DNA from: Cycas panzhihuaensis
Taxonomy: Eukaryota > Cycadophyta
NCBI GenBank assembly: GCA_023213395.1
Contig: CM041465.1
Location: 99,393,741-99,457,740, forward strand
Length of the DNA stretch: 64,000 nucleotides
Direction of reading: 5' to 3'
Position 1 is the first letter of the stretch, and each line of letters opens with the position of its first letter. A program made the position numbers and the translations under genes. Under the pieces are notes generated by a model. It had not been told where the DNA came from, did not search any database, and saw nothing but the letters and a program-made list of their open reading frames with translations. Below, in pieces: positions 1-12,674 of this stretch.

Positions 1-636
1 ATGTAAGAGCGTATGCTCAATAAAAGCAAAAAGGGAAAGGACTATATGAAAGTATGTGATGCATACCTAGGAAGTGGTGTGGCCAATGAAGAAGCTTCAC
101 TCGTGTTCCATATACGTTCTCTCATCTTTGCTCAATACATAGCCGTTGTTGAAGTGGAGATGGAGTGGGGCTTCCTTACCTTCCCCACGTGAAAAGAAAA
201 ATAAAACAGAAAGGACAAAAGAAAGTTAATAACCGTGCAAGAAAGTGGGGAAACAAAGAAAGGAAAGAGAGCAATGGCTTACCCGGATTGGAGCATTTCT
301 TTCCCCTCACAAGTGTTGCCCCAAAACCTGCAACCACAAAGATCTTCACCTTGCCGAGAAGAGTAGCCAACATGCAAAGTCGATATGTATGCAATGATAT
401 AAAAGTAAAGTGTTGAAATATAGTGTCTAAAGTTAGTTAGTCCACCACCAAAAATGACTCTACAAGTCCTCAAGGAAAACACCAATGCATGCCAAGCAAG
501 AGGAGGTTAGCCTCAGAATGGCTAGCCCACTAACAAATGCACCTCCACACTACCCTTAGGGGTAGGGTACCATGAGATAAGATAGCCTATAGACAGTATG
601 TGGGAAAGGGAATAAATACTATAAAGTTTACGGACA
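1..636 (-). repeat. Partial 3' LTR of GYP-B (direct repeat of about 2420-3060)
   Basis: Positions 1-636 and about 2420-3060 align base for base with scattered substitutions. Shared landmarks include the block that reads TTAGCCTCAGAATGGCTAGC at about 507-526 and again at about 2923-2942. Both are middle parts of the same LTR family in minus orientation. Homology stops at about 636, where gag-derived sequence begins. Confidence 0.8.
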
Positions 637-1560
637 TTGCCCACAAGTGGTTCCAAAAGGCCCACTGGTCTGAGTTTGAGAGCATGTGAAGAAGGGTCCC
701 ACATGACTAGAAGTAGGGATGTAAACAGGTCCCTTAGGTCTAATAGGAAATGTGTGCACCATGTTTGGAGGTGGTGTATTCATTTGATTAGGGAGAGGCA
801 TGTTAATCCCAAGCTAAGAGAAAGACATACCCTGATTAGTTCTAGAAGGGTTGGGACCACAAAGGGAAGTAGAGGATGCAACTGACATCCCTAAGGTAGA
901 TGTGAGAATTAGACAGGACGAATGCAATGGGATAAATGGGTTACTTATCATAGGTGGGATAGATGTGGATGAAGAAGGTGCCCTACCACACAAGACATCT
1001 TCAAATCATTTAGGGTATAGTTGAAGGTGAGCAGCACGAAAGCATGTGTTGAGAGCTTCAACCATATCGACAGGAGGGGGTATCCAACTGATCACAAGAG
1101 GTATATGGAACCTCAAATAAGGTGGACCCCTCAGGACACTCCTCGTAAGAGTCACTACTTTGGTGATAGAACTTGAGAGAAGATGAAACCTCCACTCCGT
1201 GAATGGAGGGATGGACATCATGTGGGTGTTGTTGATCACTCAGATAATAGATAGGGTTGTCACCCTCTTAGGTAGAACGCAAGAAAGAGGTAGGAAACTC
1301 ATAGGCTCCAGAGGTGAAGACATGGTATGCCCAATCCAAAGGATATCCCTCCATGGTCGAATCAGAATCTAACGATAGAAGGGAGTGGTATGCAAGATCT
1401 TCTAACAATGGGGGAAGACCTCGTAGGCAACATGAGAAACGTTGCATACAAGACTTACCAATGTGTTAGAAGAGAAGGAGGAATAAAGTTAGTGTAGGTG
1501 TTGGGGGCTGCCCAATGAAATCAAAGGAGGAGAACTACCAAGAGGTAGTAGCACCAACAA
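637..1560 (-). pseudogene. Truncated gag of GYP-B
   Basis: The minus strand here is homologous to the start of GYP-A gag (about 5870-6740 on +). Both open with a GTGCTACTACCTCTTGGTAG block just after the primer-binding region (about 1531-1550 here, about 5878-5897 in GYP-A), and both share the proline-rich stretch around 640-720. Gag would form the virus-like particle. Only the 5' third survives; it has several stops and no zinc finger, and it is fused abruptly to LTR sequence at 636/637. Confidence 0.7.
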
Positions 1561-1601
1561 GAAAGGGAAGAAGACTAATCCCCTACTGGCGGGTCCCCAG
1601 C

Positions 1602-4571
1602 GGAATCGCATCTATGTGATGGTAACTACACTCAATAAAGATCACGGTAATTGATGGTATATACTAGAATGAGAATGTGATCCTATAAGTGGAGGAAACA
1701 CTTGCATAGGGCATCCATGCATCAGAACGCAAGTTCAGGACCTACAAATGGTGCACGACTTCCTCAAGGTAGTTTGGTTCTTTTGGCTCAAAGGGACAAG
1801 ACATGCATAAGGTATCTTGGATAACCCTAGAAGACGAGGTCCCCCTACCCTCGGATGGCCGAAAGGAAGAGAAGAGACCCACAGAGAAAAGGAGTTCCTA
1901 TAGGAAAGGAATGTGGTACAAACACGATAGACGTGGGTGAGTGGTAAGGGAGTGTGAGATAAGCATAAATAGACCTCCCTAGGCCGATTAATCTAAGACG
2001 GGTCTAAGTAGAAGAAGTGACGATGAAAGAAGAATCCTCGCTATTATGCAAATGAAAGGGGCCCAAGCACCGGTAAGGATGATGAGGATTGTGTGTGTTG
2101 ATTGGGTATGTGAAGTGTGGGAAAGAGGCAACAAAAAGCGATATCATGTGTGTTCATAAAAGGGAATATGAACTACGCTCCCTCTCTCTCTTTTCCTTTT
2201 TCACAATGGAAGATAAAGAAAAAATGTTTCATGCACACTCAAACATGCACACTAAGATGATGTTCAACTAGGGGATGCTTGCAGTTTAGGTAAGAGAAAG
2301 GAGGGGAAGCATAATTCCTATGATGTACTCTTTCCTATAAAGTCAGCCGTGTAGCATGCATATGCAAGATTAATGCATGTAGACTGATTTGTTACCCTTT
2401 TTCTTTTATGTGATTTATTATGCAAGAGCATATGCCTAATAAAAGTAAAAAGGGAAAGGACTATGTGAAAGGATGTGATGCATACATGGCAAGTGGCATG
2501 GCTAATGAAGAAGTTTTGCTCGTGTGCCACGTATATCCTCTCGTCTTTGCTCAATATGTAGCTGTCATTGAATCGGAGATGGAGTGGGACTTCCTTACCT
2601 TCCTCATGTGAAAAAAAAAAAAAAGAAAAGGACAAAAGGAAGCTAATAACTGTGCAAGAAAGCAGGAAAATGAATAAAGGAAAAAGAGAAAGGGCTTACC
2701 CAGATTGGAGCATTTCTTTCTCCTCATAAGTGCTGCCACAAAACTTACAACCACAAAGATATTTGCCCTACTAAGAGGGGCTACCAACATACAAAGCTGA
2801 TATGTATGCAATGATATAAAAGTAAAGTGATAAAATATAGTGTCTAAAGTTAGTTAGTCCACCACCAAAAATGACTCCACAAGTCCTCAAGGAAAATACC
2901 AATGCATGCCAAGGAAGAGGAGGTTAGCCTCAGAATGGCTAGCTCTCCAACAAATGCACCTCCACACTACCCTTAGGTGTAGGATATAGTGAGATATGAT
3001 AGCGTATGGATAGTATGTAGGAAAAGGAATAAGTACTATTAAGTTTGCAGATGTTACCTATGTTACAAACATGCTACGGGCAGCAAGTTGTAATGTAGGC
3101 TATACCAAAGCTAAGAATGGATATTAGGTGTTATTTGAGGCTAAAAGAGGTGCCTAAAAAGGGTTGTGTAGGCCTGAGATCAGCATAGCAAGGGTTGCAC
3201 ATGCTGATACCCAGCGCAAGCCCAATCCCAAGGACTCCCAGGTAGTCCAAGAAAGACACAAGTGAGGGAGAGGAAGGAGGAGAAGGGGTTTGTCCTTGAG
3301 GAGTAGGCTTAGTGGGAATAGATCCCACCTTGCTTCCTTTCACACTCTCCTTATGAACCCTCTCTCATAGCCTCCTTGGAAAAAACCAGGGGAGGATGAG
3401 CGATGGCAAGATTGTAGGAAACATTGAATGGAAAAAATGCTTCTCTATATAGCAAAGCACAAGGAAAAGAGTTATATGCTTAAAGAACTTACTTTTGCAA
3501 GGTAAACCTAAGGCAAAAGGGTGAAACAATGATGATGAATACCTTCTAGGCTACGTGGGAAGTAGGTCTACTCTTGTAGACAGTGAAAGATAGCAGGTTT
3601 GGAGAGCTTACATGGTGTCTCTTAGTTGTAGGAGGAAGACCCTTGCTGAAGGTTGAAGGAAGAGTGTGGATGCCACACCTAGGCATGGATCCTTGCTTGG
3701 AGGCCTTGGTTGAGGAGTTTTTTGCCATGAACTAGGGCTGCAACAAGAAAATCTCAGGCTGGTGCATCAGAAACTTAGGTGTACAGGCATTTCTACAGAG
3801 TGTTCCTATGAGAAGAGGAGAAAAGAGCCTAAAGAGGCAATGGAAGAGAAGCAAAAATAAGGATTTTTGAGCTTTATATACAACCCTAGCCCTAATCGAG
3901 CGATGAGGGTTAAGCTGGGTCTTTGTTGGAAACTAATCCACATGACAATTCTACAAAAAATGTAAAAATTACTACAGCATATCAAAAAAATAGTGGTAAA
4001 CAGTCGCACTGTGATAAACTTTGTGGTACCATGACAAATTTTGCCGTACCGTTAAGTTTACAATGGTGCAGGGCTAGATTGTAATAAATAGGGAAATAAG
4101 GGTTTTGGGGGCCCTAGAAGAGGGTACCCTAGGTCTAGGAGGGGCTAGCACTCCTATCAAAGTGGTTGAGGACAGTCCAAGTGAGCAAATGGGCTAAATC
4201 GGATAAGGCATCGAGATGTAGGGCTCAAAAAAAAAAATGTTAGAGATGGGTATAAAATACCTATGACAAAGGTGTGAGCAGATTACACGAGTTGGTTGAA
4301 GCTTGAGGTGACATGGAGGTGATGTGGAGGGTTGCAGAGTGCCATGGGGATGCATGCCTCATGGAGAGGCAAGTCTCGCAGGTCATCATAGGCTAAAGGC
4401 ATGCGACATAAATCAAGATGCATAATCAACCGTGGAAATGAGCCAATCAATCATACAATCTAAATAATGCTTCAATCTACAATATGTGAAGTGACTAAGA
4501 TGGAAGAGAGAAGCATACCTATGCTTACCTGAGTCGATCCATCCATACTCATTCCTGGTAGTCAGGAAACA
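1602..4571 (-). repeat. 5' LTR of GYP-B
   Basis: The LTR begins TGTTTCCTGACTACC (minus strand, from 4571) and ends near GATTCC at 1602, about 2.97 kb. The same ends define the cleanly bounded solo LTR at 36469-39074. Just past the end the minus strand reads CTGGGGACC, a shortened form of the GYP-A primer-binding site, so about 12 bases seem to be missing there. It contains a U3 palindrome zone at about 4008-4065 and a TATA box at 3872-3880. Confidence 0.75.
3872..3880 (-). promoter_or_regulatory. LTR TATA box (GYP-B)
   Basis: The minus strand reads TATATAAAG about 690 bases from the LTR start, preceded by a conserved AGGGCTAGGGTTG block. The same block plus TATAAAA lies about 670-720 bases into two other LTR copies (37136 and 15938), marking the likely core promoter. 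Confidence 0.6.
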
Positions 4572-5817
4572 CCACGTTGCTCATAGGGAAGGATGAACAA
4601 CTTCAATCTGGGTACATTTTTTTACTTTCCTTTTCCTTGGTCATTTCAACTTTTAGCATAGTTCCTTTTCCTTTATCTTTCTTACTTTCTTCCTTTTGAT
4701 TTGGGGAAGGTACAAAAGCCCTAACGCTATCGCCTTACGCTACCCATGTATTGGGAGAAGAAAAAGAAGAAGCAGATGCAGCGCAAGAAGGTAACTTCAT
4801 TTCAATCGCATAACTTTCCAGGTATGCTGCCTTCCTTTTTGTAGTCATTTTCTTTGCTTATCTTTTAAGTTTGCATGTGTTGCATGATAAAAACATAAAG
4901 GGAAAATATAAAAGGGAACTAATTTATACCATCCATTTGCATATGTATGCTAGCTTGCATTTTAGGAAAGAGCACAAAATAAGAGATATCCCCTTCCTCT
5001 TTCCATTTGATTGCATACAACCTACTAGGATTTGCATCCTTAGCATGCATCTTGTGTGTTAGATTGGTTTGCCTCTCTCATCCCCTTCCTCTTTGTTTAA
5101 AGTGAAAGGAGAGTGAGGGTTTACATTAGAGAGAAAATGAGAGAAAGTATATTTTTTACCCTTTTATATATATACTCTTTTTATCTCTTATTTGCATACA
5201 TAACTGATTAGATACTGTTTCATTATTGCACAAAGAAGATAGACTCCTTCACACATAAGATGGTGGGAACTACTTCTACCATCGTTATTTGCTCCCTTAA
5301 ATTCACTTTAGGTGGATTATTTCAAGGAGGATTCATCCTCTAATGCATCTTCCTCTAACCCCATCACATCCATACCAATTTAATAATCTCAGCACCCTTC
5401 CGCCTTGGGTTGGTCTCGTGCATGAGGTGGTTACCCAACACCACCCTTACGAGCATGCAACTCCCGCACCACTTACCTACATATGTCCTATCCATATCCC
5501 TTCATCATCCATGAGGATCCACTTCCTCGTTGGCTCTTACCCTTCCCTTCTAGCCATACAAGGGTAGGAAGAGCCACATGTTGAGGTTACTCGGGAAATT
5601 GAGGATATCCCTCGCTTGTGCTACCACCAAAACCAAAACTAAGTTATCTACAGGGAAGTTGTGCACTATTTATGGGTCCTGAACCTGCATTCTGATGTAC
5701 AGACACCCTGTGTGGGTGTTTCCCTTCACTTTTTAGATTAACTCTTTATTCTGGAGCCTTGTATTGACTAAACTAATCCTAATTAGGTGTAGTTACCATC
5801 CCATAGATGCAATTCCA
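4572..5817 (+). repeat. 5' LTR of GYP-A (3' portion)
   Basis: This 1246-bp stretch aligns nearly throughout with about 17202-18447. Matching landmarks include the TTTGGGGAAGGTA motif (4691 and 17331) and the block GGTGGATTATTTCAAGG (5311 and 17941). It ends in ATTCCA at 5817, directly before the primer-binding site. The missing first part was displaced to the left by GYP-B. Confidence 0.85.
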
Positions 5818-5837
5818 CTGGTGACTATACTGGGGAC
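5818..5837 (+). other. Primer-binding site of GYP-A
   Basis: The sequence TGGTGACTATACTGGGGAC starts one or two bases after the LTR. It resembles the TGGCGACTC-type site that I recall for plant Tat/Ogre elements, usually assigned to tRNA-Arg, with CG>TG decay at the fourth base. The tRNA assignment is from memory. Confidence 0.6.
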
Positions 5838-6020
5838 CTACTAGTAACAGAATTAATCTTTTTCCCATTCTTATTGGTGCTACTACCTCTTGGTAGCTTT
5901 CCCTTTTAGTTTTGTTGGGCAAGTCCCCAACGTGTGTACTACCTTATTTTTCTTTTCTTCTAGAACATAAGCAAAACTTATATGCGATGATTCTCACGTC
6001 ACTTACGAGGTTTACCTCCG

Positions 6021-8093
6021 ATGTTGGAAGAACCCTCATATCATTCCCTTCCTACATTAGATACCGATTCGATTATAGAGGGATCTCTTTCGAATTGGGC
6101 ATACCATGCTTATGTGTCTGATTCCCTTGAGCCACCTACTTCCTTCCAAGGGGCTGCCCAAGGAAGCGAAGATCCCATCTATTATATGGGTGACCAACAA
6201 CACCTCTAATCTCACCATTCTTCTACTCATGGAGTAGAGTCTTCATCTCCTTTAGCGTTTTACCACCACCATGGTGATTCTCATGAGGATCGTCCTTTGG
6301 GGTCTTCTTCATATGAGGTTCCTTCTACCTCTTATGATCAGGAAGATACTCCTCCTGTTGATGTAGTAGAAGCCTTAAGCCAAGGTTTCCAAGCTGCCTG
6401 TCTCCAACCACACCCCAAGTGGTTTGAGAATGTATTCTGAAGCATTGTGCTTCTTTCTTCTACGTCTCCCTTGCCTCGCTCATGTCATTCAACTTTGTTA
6501 CCTATGATGATCCCACCTCTCACCTCATCCTCTTCTCTCCATGGTGTATGTTCCTTAGGGGCCACTCAGGGCATGTTTTCTTCTCAACTCGAGTTAAGCA
6601 TGCCCCTGTCTAGTCAAATAACTAGTCCTCCTCCCACCATCGTTTGTCCACAACCTACTATATCTAGAGGGCCCGCATGTCCCCCTACTTCTAGTTATGT
6701 GGGGTCCATCCCCACACACTCTCAATACCAACCTAAGGACTCTTCTCTCTACGTGCCTCCTAGTTACACCATTCAACTATGGCGTCATGGTGAAGGGAAC
6801 TCCCTACCTGCTTATGGGGTGGACCCTTTGCATCATTATGGGGTTGCGCCACCTACGGACGACCTATATGGGTAAAATCTGGTCCCTCACCCCTCATTTC
6901 TTCCATCTTGTGTGGTATCTCACATCATGCCTTTCCAAGGAGGGCCAACTCCTTCCCAAGTGGTTTTCCCTCAAGCTCCTTTTCAATAAGGAGTATTCCT
7001 CCTAAGAGGGATGGGTCCATCACACCCATCCACTACCATACAGGTTTCTTTGAATATGGGATTTGTGCCTTCTCACCAAGCGGTGGGAGGATAACATCCC
7101 CTTTTGAACCAAACTCTCCAAGGAGGATTCAGGCAATCTTGCCCACCATCTTTTCTAGCTTTTGTTGACCTTACAGTCCAATTAAGGGCACGCCCCTTCA
7201 TGGACTATAGGTCGATGCCTCTATCTATCAAGGCATTAAGAACTAACTTATCACCTCACCCTCCTGAAGCCCCTAAATTTGATGGGACCTCATCACAGGA
7301 TCTAGCATAGCATGTCCATAGTTTTTCTATGGCATGCATTGACTACTAGGCCTATGGCCACTTTCTCATAAAACTTTTTCTGCGATCTCTTCAAGGCGAT
7401 GACCTTAAGTGGTTTTATTGCCTACCCGCATACTCTATTTTTTCATTCTAGCAGCTAGTGGATGAATTTGTCAACTACTTTGATGTAGCTCATCCATTCG
7501 AGAGTGGAATGAAATCTCTTTTATCTCTTAAACAAGGTCACGATGAAATGAATTGTGACTTTGTGAGACATTTCCATGACCTTCTTCATTCCACCAAGGT
7601 GACTTTACCTGAGGAGTTGAAGAGGGACCTCTTTGTCAACGCCCTTCATCTAGAAGTCCACGTAGAAGTCCTCAAGATGCAGGCAACTACGTTCGACTCT
7701 GCCATAGTAAAGTTCTTAGCACTTGAGGCCATTGAGATCCAGGCCAGACTCAAGAAGCCTCTAAAGTCCTCATAGTGACGTGAGGCACCTCCACCATCAT
7801 GAGAAACCAAAACTCAGCAACTCGCTAGGTCTTCTTCTCATTCTACCGAGAAGACCCTAGACCCCCTCACTTCAGCATTATGTTCATTCAAACATACTAT
7901 GAAGGAACTCAAACTCCAAGCTCCTTCATCCCCCACATCTAACAAGCTAGTCCACCATGCTTCCCAAGCTACTCCTTCTAAGGGTGGCAACACCCAGTCC
8001 TCTCAAGGGAGGAAACCCAATTCCTCCCTTGAGAAGAAGTGGTGCTTTATCCATGGAGAATACTTCCGTGATAATTCGTGGTGTCGAGCCTAG
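6021..8093 (+). pseudogene. Tat-type gag (capsid and nucleocapsid), decayed
   Basis: Gag polyprotein, structural protein of the retrotransposon particle. One reading frame (starts divisible by three) can be followed from 6021 through 8093 with stops at intervals, many TAG or TAA. The N-terminal part is proline/serine rich. The retrotransposon-gag core lies at about 7260-7560: PPEAPKFDG, then a block like LFLRSLQGDDLKWFYCLP and QLVDEFVNYF. A basic tail ends in a C-x2-HG-x8-C pattern near 8040-8090 (WCFIHGEYF...WCRA) that looks like a worn zinc finger. An earlier start at 5985 in another frame is possible. The same frame runs on into the protease, as in gag-pro polyproteins of this group. Confidence 0.75.
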
Positions 8094-8423
8094 CATCCTA
8101 GGGCTACCCTACAATGTGACTCTTCCCCTAAATGGGCATCTAGGCCTAATCTAGACCATCCCATCCATAGAGATCCCTTTCCCAAACATGGGGAACATGA
8201 TCGTAACCCCCAACAAAAGAACAACTAGAACCAAGGAAGATCCCCAAACCCTCACCTTTCATAAGATAAAGGGAAGGGTGTGAGGAATTCATCCTCTTCC
8301 TTGGGTTCCCCTGACTGATGCACCCCTTCACCTTTATGATCCCAGAATAAGAGAGAGAAGGTCATTTAGATGCTTGAGACTACCCTATTGTATGCTCTAA
8401 CCTAGTCTCAAACAATCAAAGAG

Positions 8424-9572
8424 GTGAATAGTGCCTCTTCTTCCATACCTCACCCTGATACTCTTATGGAGGTCCCTCCTCTAGAAATCCCTACACTTCC
8501 TAAGACCATTCCCATGTGCCCGGGACGTTATGATTTTCAAAGGGTGCTTCCCCAACCTACTATGAAGGGGAATCCCTTCTCTATCATTGATGAGCTTCAC
8601 ACCATCGTTGCAAGGATGTCCTTGATGGATGTCTTGAGAAGTTGTCCTAAGCAATGTGCTCTTCTTCTTGAAGCTCTTGGCCAATAAGATGCTTCCATCC
8701 ATGTGGTAGGTGCTACCTCCCGTAGACCACCTATCATCTCATTCAATCCCTGAGATCTCCCATCTCCTAGTGAATGGGAGAAGCTTTTGCATTACTTATT
8801 TGTCATTTTCGTTGACGCTCCTGATTTTATCATAAAGAGGACCATTGTAGATAATGGCTCCTCGGTTAATGCTATGCCTGTGCACATGCTCAAGGAGCTG
8901 GGCATAGTAGCTCTTGAGTCTATCCATTGAAAATTCCAAGGGTATGGTGGGACTGAGAAGTCCCCCTTAGGGACAATCTCTCTCTCCCTCACCTTAGGAG
9001 GGAAGACCATTTTTATCGAAGTTGTTGTACTCGATATTGATGTGGAGTACAACCTGTTGTTGGGCCGACTGTGGCTCAACCAAATGGGAGTAATTTGCTC
9101 CTCACATTAGGGGCAACTTAAATTTGTCCATGAAGGACGAGTTAAGTTTATTGGCCATGAGCCTATGCCATCTTACACTTCTCACCGAGCCCACTAGCCT
9201 GTCTTTGATGATGAAGATAGCGATCTTGAGGAGGCTATCCCTTTTGTGGGGCCTTTGTTTTAGGAGAAAGACCTTTATCAATTGAAACCTATGCCTTGTC
9301 ATGAGCCAAACCTAGTTAGGTTTGCCCCTATTGGCATAGGTAATTATGGTTACTTAACCATTATGGGTGATTCCAAGTCAAATAGCGAGGGTTATGAGCT
9401 GCCTCCTCAGTGTGTCAGCCTGGTTTCACGTGCACTTAGAGAGATATCTCGATCAGATATTCCTACTCCTCTTCATTTTACATTGGCTCTTGATCCACTG
9501 GTTCTAAACCAACCACTTCTTTCACCTTCTCACCCTTCCCAAGTAGCTTCACATAGGTGTCTACATCGATAA
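8424..9572 (+). pseudogene. Tat-type aspartic protease (C-terminal part of gag-pro), decayed
   Basis: Retropepsin-like protease that would cleave the polyprotein. The active-site motif DNGSSVNAMP lies at about 8850-8880, replacing the usual D-S/T-G-A; DNGSS is typical of Tat/Ogre elements as I recall them. Downstream come the flap-like GTISLSLTLGG, then YNLLLGRLWL with the hydrophobic-hydrophobic-G-R signature at about 9050-9080, then an SSH-QLKF tail. It continues in the same frame as gag, with stops at about 8685, 8751, 8928 and 9108. A 96-codon open stretch at 9282-9572 ends the frame. No RT follows. Confidence 0.78.
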
Positions 9573-10689
9573 GTCACTCGTAAAGGTACTTCTTCTTTAT
9601 GCTCTAGATCCTCACTTAGGACCAGAGCCACTCCTACTCAGACGTGACCTTGCCATACAATCCATCATATGTTAGGCCCACTGCACTTATCAGGTGCCGA
9701 CTAAAATCATTTTAGTTATAGGCCTAGCCACGCAGAGCCTACCCTTCATCACCTACCTCAAATTATACATGTGACTACCCCTACACTTATGTGGGCTAGG
9801 CACACTCCCTTCTCTTGTTGTGCTCTAAAATGAGCCTAAACTACCACCTTAGGCACATCCCTATTCCCTCTAGTCACAAGTGGAATGGCAGCTTAGGGTG
9901 GCCTTCTTGCTTTTTGGGTTCCTCCCGTGGAATCCCTTATCCCCCTTTTCCCTTGGGGGGCCCATCTTCCTAATTGGGTATGTTGTCCCTGTCGCTCCTG
10001 AGCCTAGAAACATTCCTCGACTAGGATGGTATGTTAGAGTATCATCACTCCCTTCTCACTAGCTCTTCCTTTGCATATCCCAATATGCTCCTATGTGGAC
10101 ATCTATGCCACCCTATCTCCTAGCCTCACATATGTCCATTGCCAATGCTCATGGTGATCATGTATGCGTCTGCTAGGAATGTGACCCTATGTGAAAGGAA
10201 GTGTGTGCAGCTCAAACAAACCTCAAACTCAAACCATATAATAATCAACTCAAAACATCACGATCTATAGCTCCTCGTGCATCTGTGCACCCTTATACAT
10301 ATACATACAAACATATATATAAAAGTAAGTGGAACATCATCCATCATCATGTGTCATCACACACATTAGCATATACCAAATGGAGTGCTAATGGCCCCGT
10401 CTATATACATAAAATCATCATATATCATATCATACAAATAGTACGGTACATCATCTGCAAGAAGCTAGAATCCTTGCAGGGAGGAGTATAATCATGTGAT
10501 AACATATGGTGACTCCCTGGAGGTCTTATGCTTTCCCAAATCAAAACTAGTATGCCCTACTCTCTACTACTTTCCCGCCCTTGGTGTATTATCTCCTAGT
10601 CTGTGTGATCCCTCTCTCAGGGACCACATGCCTCCTAGACTCCTCCTGTGCCTCTGGGAGCTCTCTGTTTTGCTCCCCTCATCCTGAGG
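9573..10689. other. GYP-A interior, no gene recognised
   Basis: I looked here for RT (YVDD, LPFGL) and found none. The stretch is C/T-rich on the plus strand up to about 10080 and AT-rich from 10200 to 10480. It separates the protease from the antisense PMD region. Confidence 0.5.
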
Positions 10690-12490
10690 CCTCCTCAGGG
10701 TCATCATCGTCGTATGGTATGTGTCCTGCTCCATGATGACCTCGAAGCCATCTGGTCCACCAATTGATCGTATCGTGGCTAGATATAATCCCTCTCACCC
10801 TCCACTCCTCGGAGCCGCTCCTCTAGTACTATTATTGTGATGCGACTCTCTGCATCACCACCTGCTCCTCCATGAGCCTCTAAAACCTGGACTTGGCCTC
10901 GTAGAGTATCCCTCTCTGCTCTGGTCACATTTAGCTCTCCCTGTAGTTGTCCCACTTATGCCTCGTGCTCTTGGGACTCTACTACCCACATGTCTCTAGC
11001 CCTGACTAATCGGGCAAATGCTATCATGTGGGCCCCTGTCGACCATGGATTCTCTCCTTCCTGGATGGGAGGTTGTCCCTCCATGTAGGCCCAAGGGAGC
11101 ATCTCCCAGACTATTGCCTCAACTAACTTCCCAATATCCACTGCTCTTACGAAATCCCATATGCCATGTGTTAGTATATGTATATCCATATCTATACCAA
11201 ACAAATCAAACAAAACAAAGCAACTAGATATCTAGTGATTGAAAGATGATGGGAAAATGTAGCATCTCACTTACTAAGACTATTAGCTCCCCGACTCAGA
11301 TGATCACCTCCTCCTCAGGTCCTCCTCCCGCCGTTGGTACCTCCTCCTCCTCTAGTACCACCTCGCTGATAGCCTGGCCTGCTGGGGTACCTCTACCCTT
11401 CTCTACTGGTGTCACCACTATTTAGGCTCTCTCCACTATCCTCAACCTCTAGACTGGCATCTAAGGTGCTCCACCTCTCCCTGTAGTCCTTGAAAGACCT
11501 ACCTCTCCTCCTGTAGCTCCTGATAGTCCTGCCTCTCCTCCTACAATACCTGATGGACTCGCCTCTCCACCTGCTGCTCCTAATGGGCTAGCCTCATCAC
11601 CTTCGTCACCCCCATCATCATCATCTCCATCACCAAGGACACCTCCTACTCTTCCTACCTCGTCATCACTATCCCATCTCACCCCTCTATATAGATCCAT
11701 TGTATAGTCTACTATGGCGAGGAGGTCTATTGATATAGCCTCCACTAAGCGCCAGACGTGTGCCTAGTCCTTAGTTCCCTCTAAACTAAGTCTCCCACCT
11801 GTGGACCATAGGAGCCCATACTGTAATTAGATGTGATCCTCCTACTGGTGCCACTTCCCTAAAATGATTGAAGAACTACTACTATAGTAGCATGCTATAT
11901 GATAATCCTCCTCTCCTGACCACCCTGATGGCATCTAGCTGGGTGATCAAATTCATCGCTATTAGTATAGCCCAATCCAACCTCTCCATGGCCTTGCATC
12001 TCCTCATAATATCTATCTACTCACTAGGTATGTCCCTATAATTTTATATCTAGGATATCCATAATAAAATGCATAATGTAATCAATTTCCTCACTCAAGG
12101 AATCTTAGACATGATCATGCTCTGCACAGGAATGCCTCTCCTCTTCCATTGGTCCTGACCTATGAAGTAGGTCATTGCCTCCCTATGTGTAGTGTCATTA
12201 CTAGGCAATATGCCTAGTGATGCTGGTGCTCCTACCGTTGGTACCCCCAGGATCCTCCGGACGTCTCCTGGTGTGATTGTGACATCTCCCACTCAAGGGA
12301 GATGGAAGACATGCCTTTGTTGATCCTAGTACGAGACTATGTCCACTAGGAGGTACCAATTAGATGCATACTATGACATCTGGATGGCCTTCAGTAGGCA
12401 ACACCTCCCCAACACTCACCTATCTCTATGATACATCATCTCAATAAAGTTAAGCATGTCTACTCCTATGTTCTCGCAGTTGTCCACCAC
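10690..12490 (-). pseudogene. Antisense ORF with plant mobile domain (PMD)
   Basis: On the minus strand, opposite to gag-pro, a broken reading frame shows the PMD pattern: at about 12230-12320 it reads RHVFHLP, a stop, then GDVTITPGDVRRILGVPTVG, matching the family signature 'tFHlp-GEmTiTL-DV-iLGLPv-G'. Upstream, about 12320-12450 gives more of the domain (a W-x-LLVDIV stretch). Downstream are an acidic D-rich run and a repeated GGEAS/GGEVG block (11461-11640), then at 10956-11213 and beyond a coiled-coil-like tail (VVESQEHEA, QLQGELNVTRAERD). PMD proteins occur in plant hosts, MULEs and some LTR elements; Tat-lineage elements are known to carry extra antisense ORFs. The function is unknown, and several stops make this copy non-coding. 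Confidence 0.6.
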
Positions 12491-12638
12491 GATAATTTCC
12501 CGTAAAACACCCAAAAACTAATAAAAACTCATCTAAACCTGCTGCCTCCCTTTAGGACTACCCCTCATTCCTTCATGATTAAGGTCTGGCTCTCCTTTGG
12601 GCCATCCTTTATATTTTTCAACCTATTTATCTTTGCAT

Positions 12639-12674
12639 CATGCTAAACTCCATGCTACCACAGAGTTTAGCATG
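12639..12674. repeat. Perfect 12-bp inverted repeat
   Basis: CATGCTAAACTC (12639-12650) and GAGTTTAGCATG (12663-12674) are perfect reverse complements around a 12-base spacer. They lie just upstream of the antisense PMD frame. A partial third copy (TTTAGCAT) follows at about 12691-12698. Confidence 0.7.

Larger units (their letters stand above)
1..4571 (-). mobile_element. GYP-B: internally deleted Tat-like Ty3 LTR retrotransposon
   Basis: Read on the minus strand this copy runs LTR (4571 to 1602), gag fragment (about 1560 to 637), then a second, partial LTR copy (636 to 1) that continues past the window edge. It sits inside the 5' LTR of GYP-A: sequence from 4572 rightward matches the GYP-A 3' LTR from about 17202, while sequence left of 4571 is the opposite-strand copy of the same family. 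Protease, RT, RNase H and integrase are missing, so the copy is dead. The right target-site candidate is CCACG at 4572-4576; its partner lies outside the window. Confidence 0.8.

Noticed and set aside
165-485. Overlapping small open frames on both strands near the left end
   Set aside because: They lie in LTR sequence that is repeated at 2420-3060, with frames not conserved between the copies.
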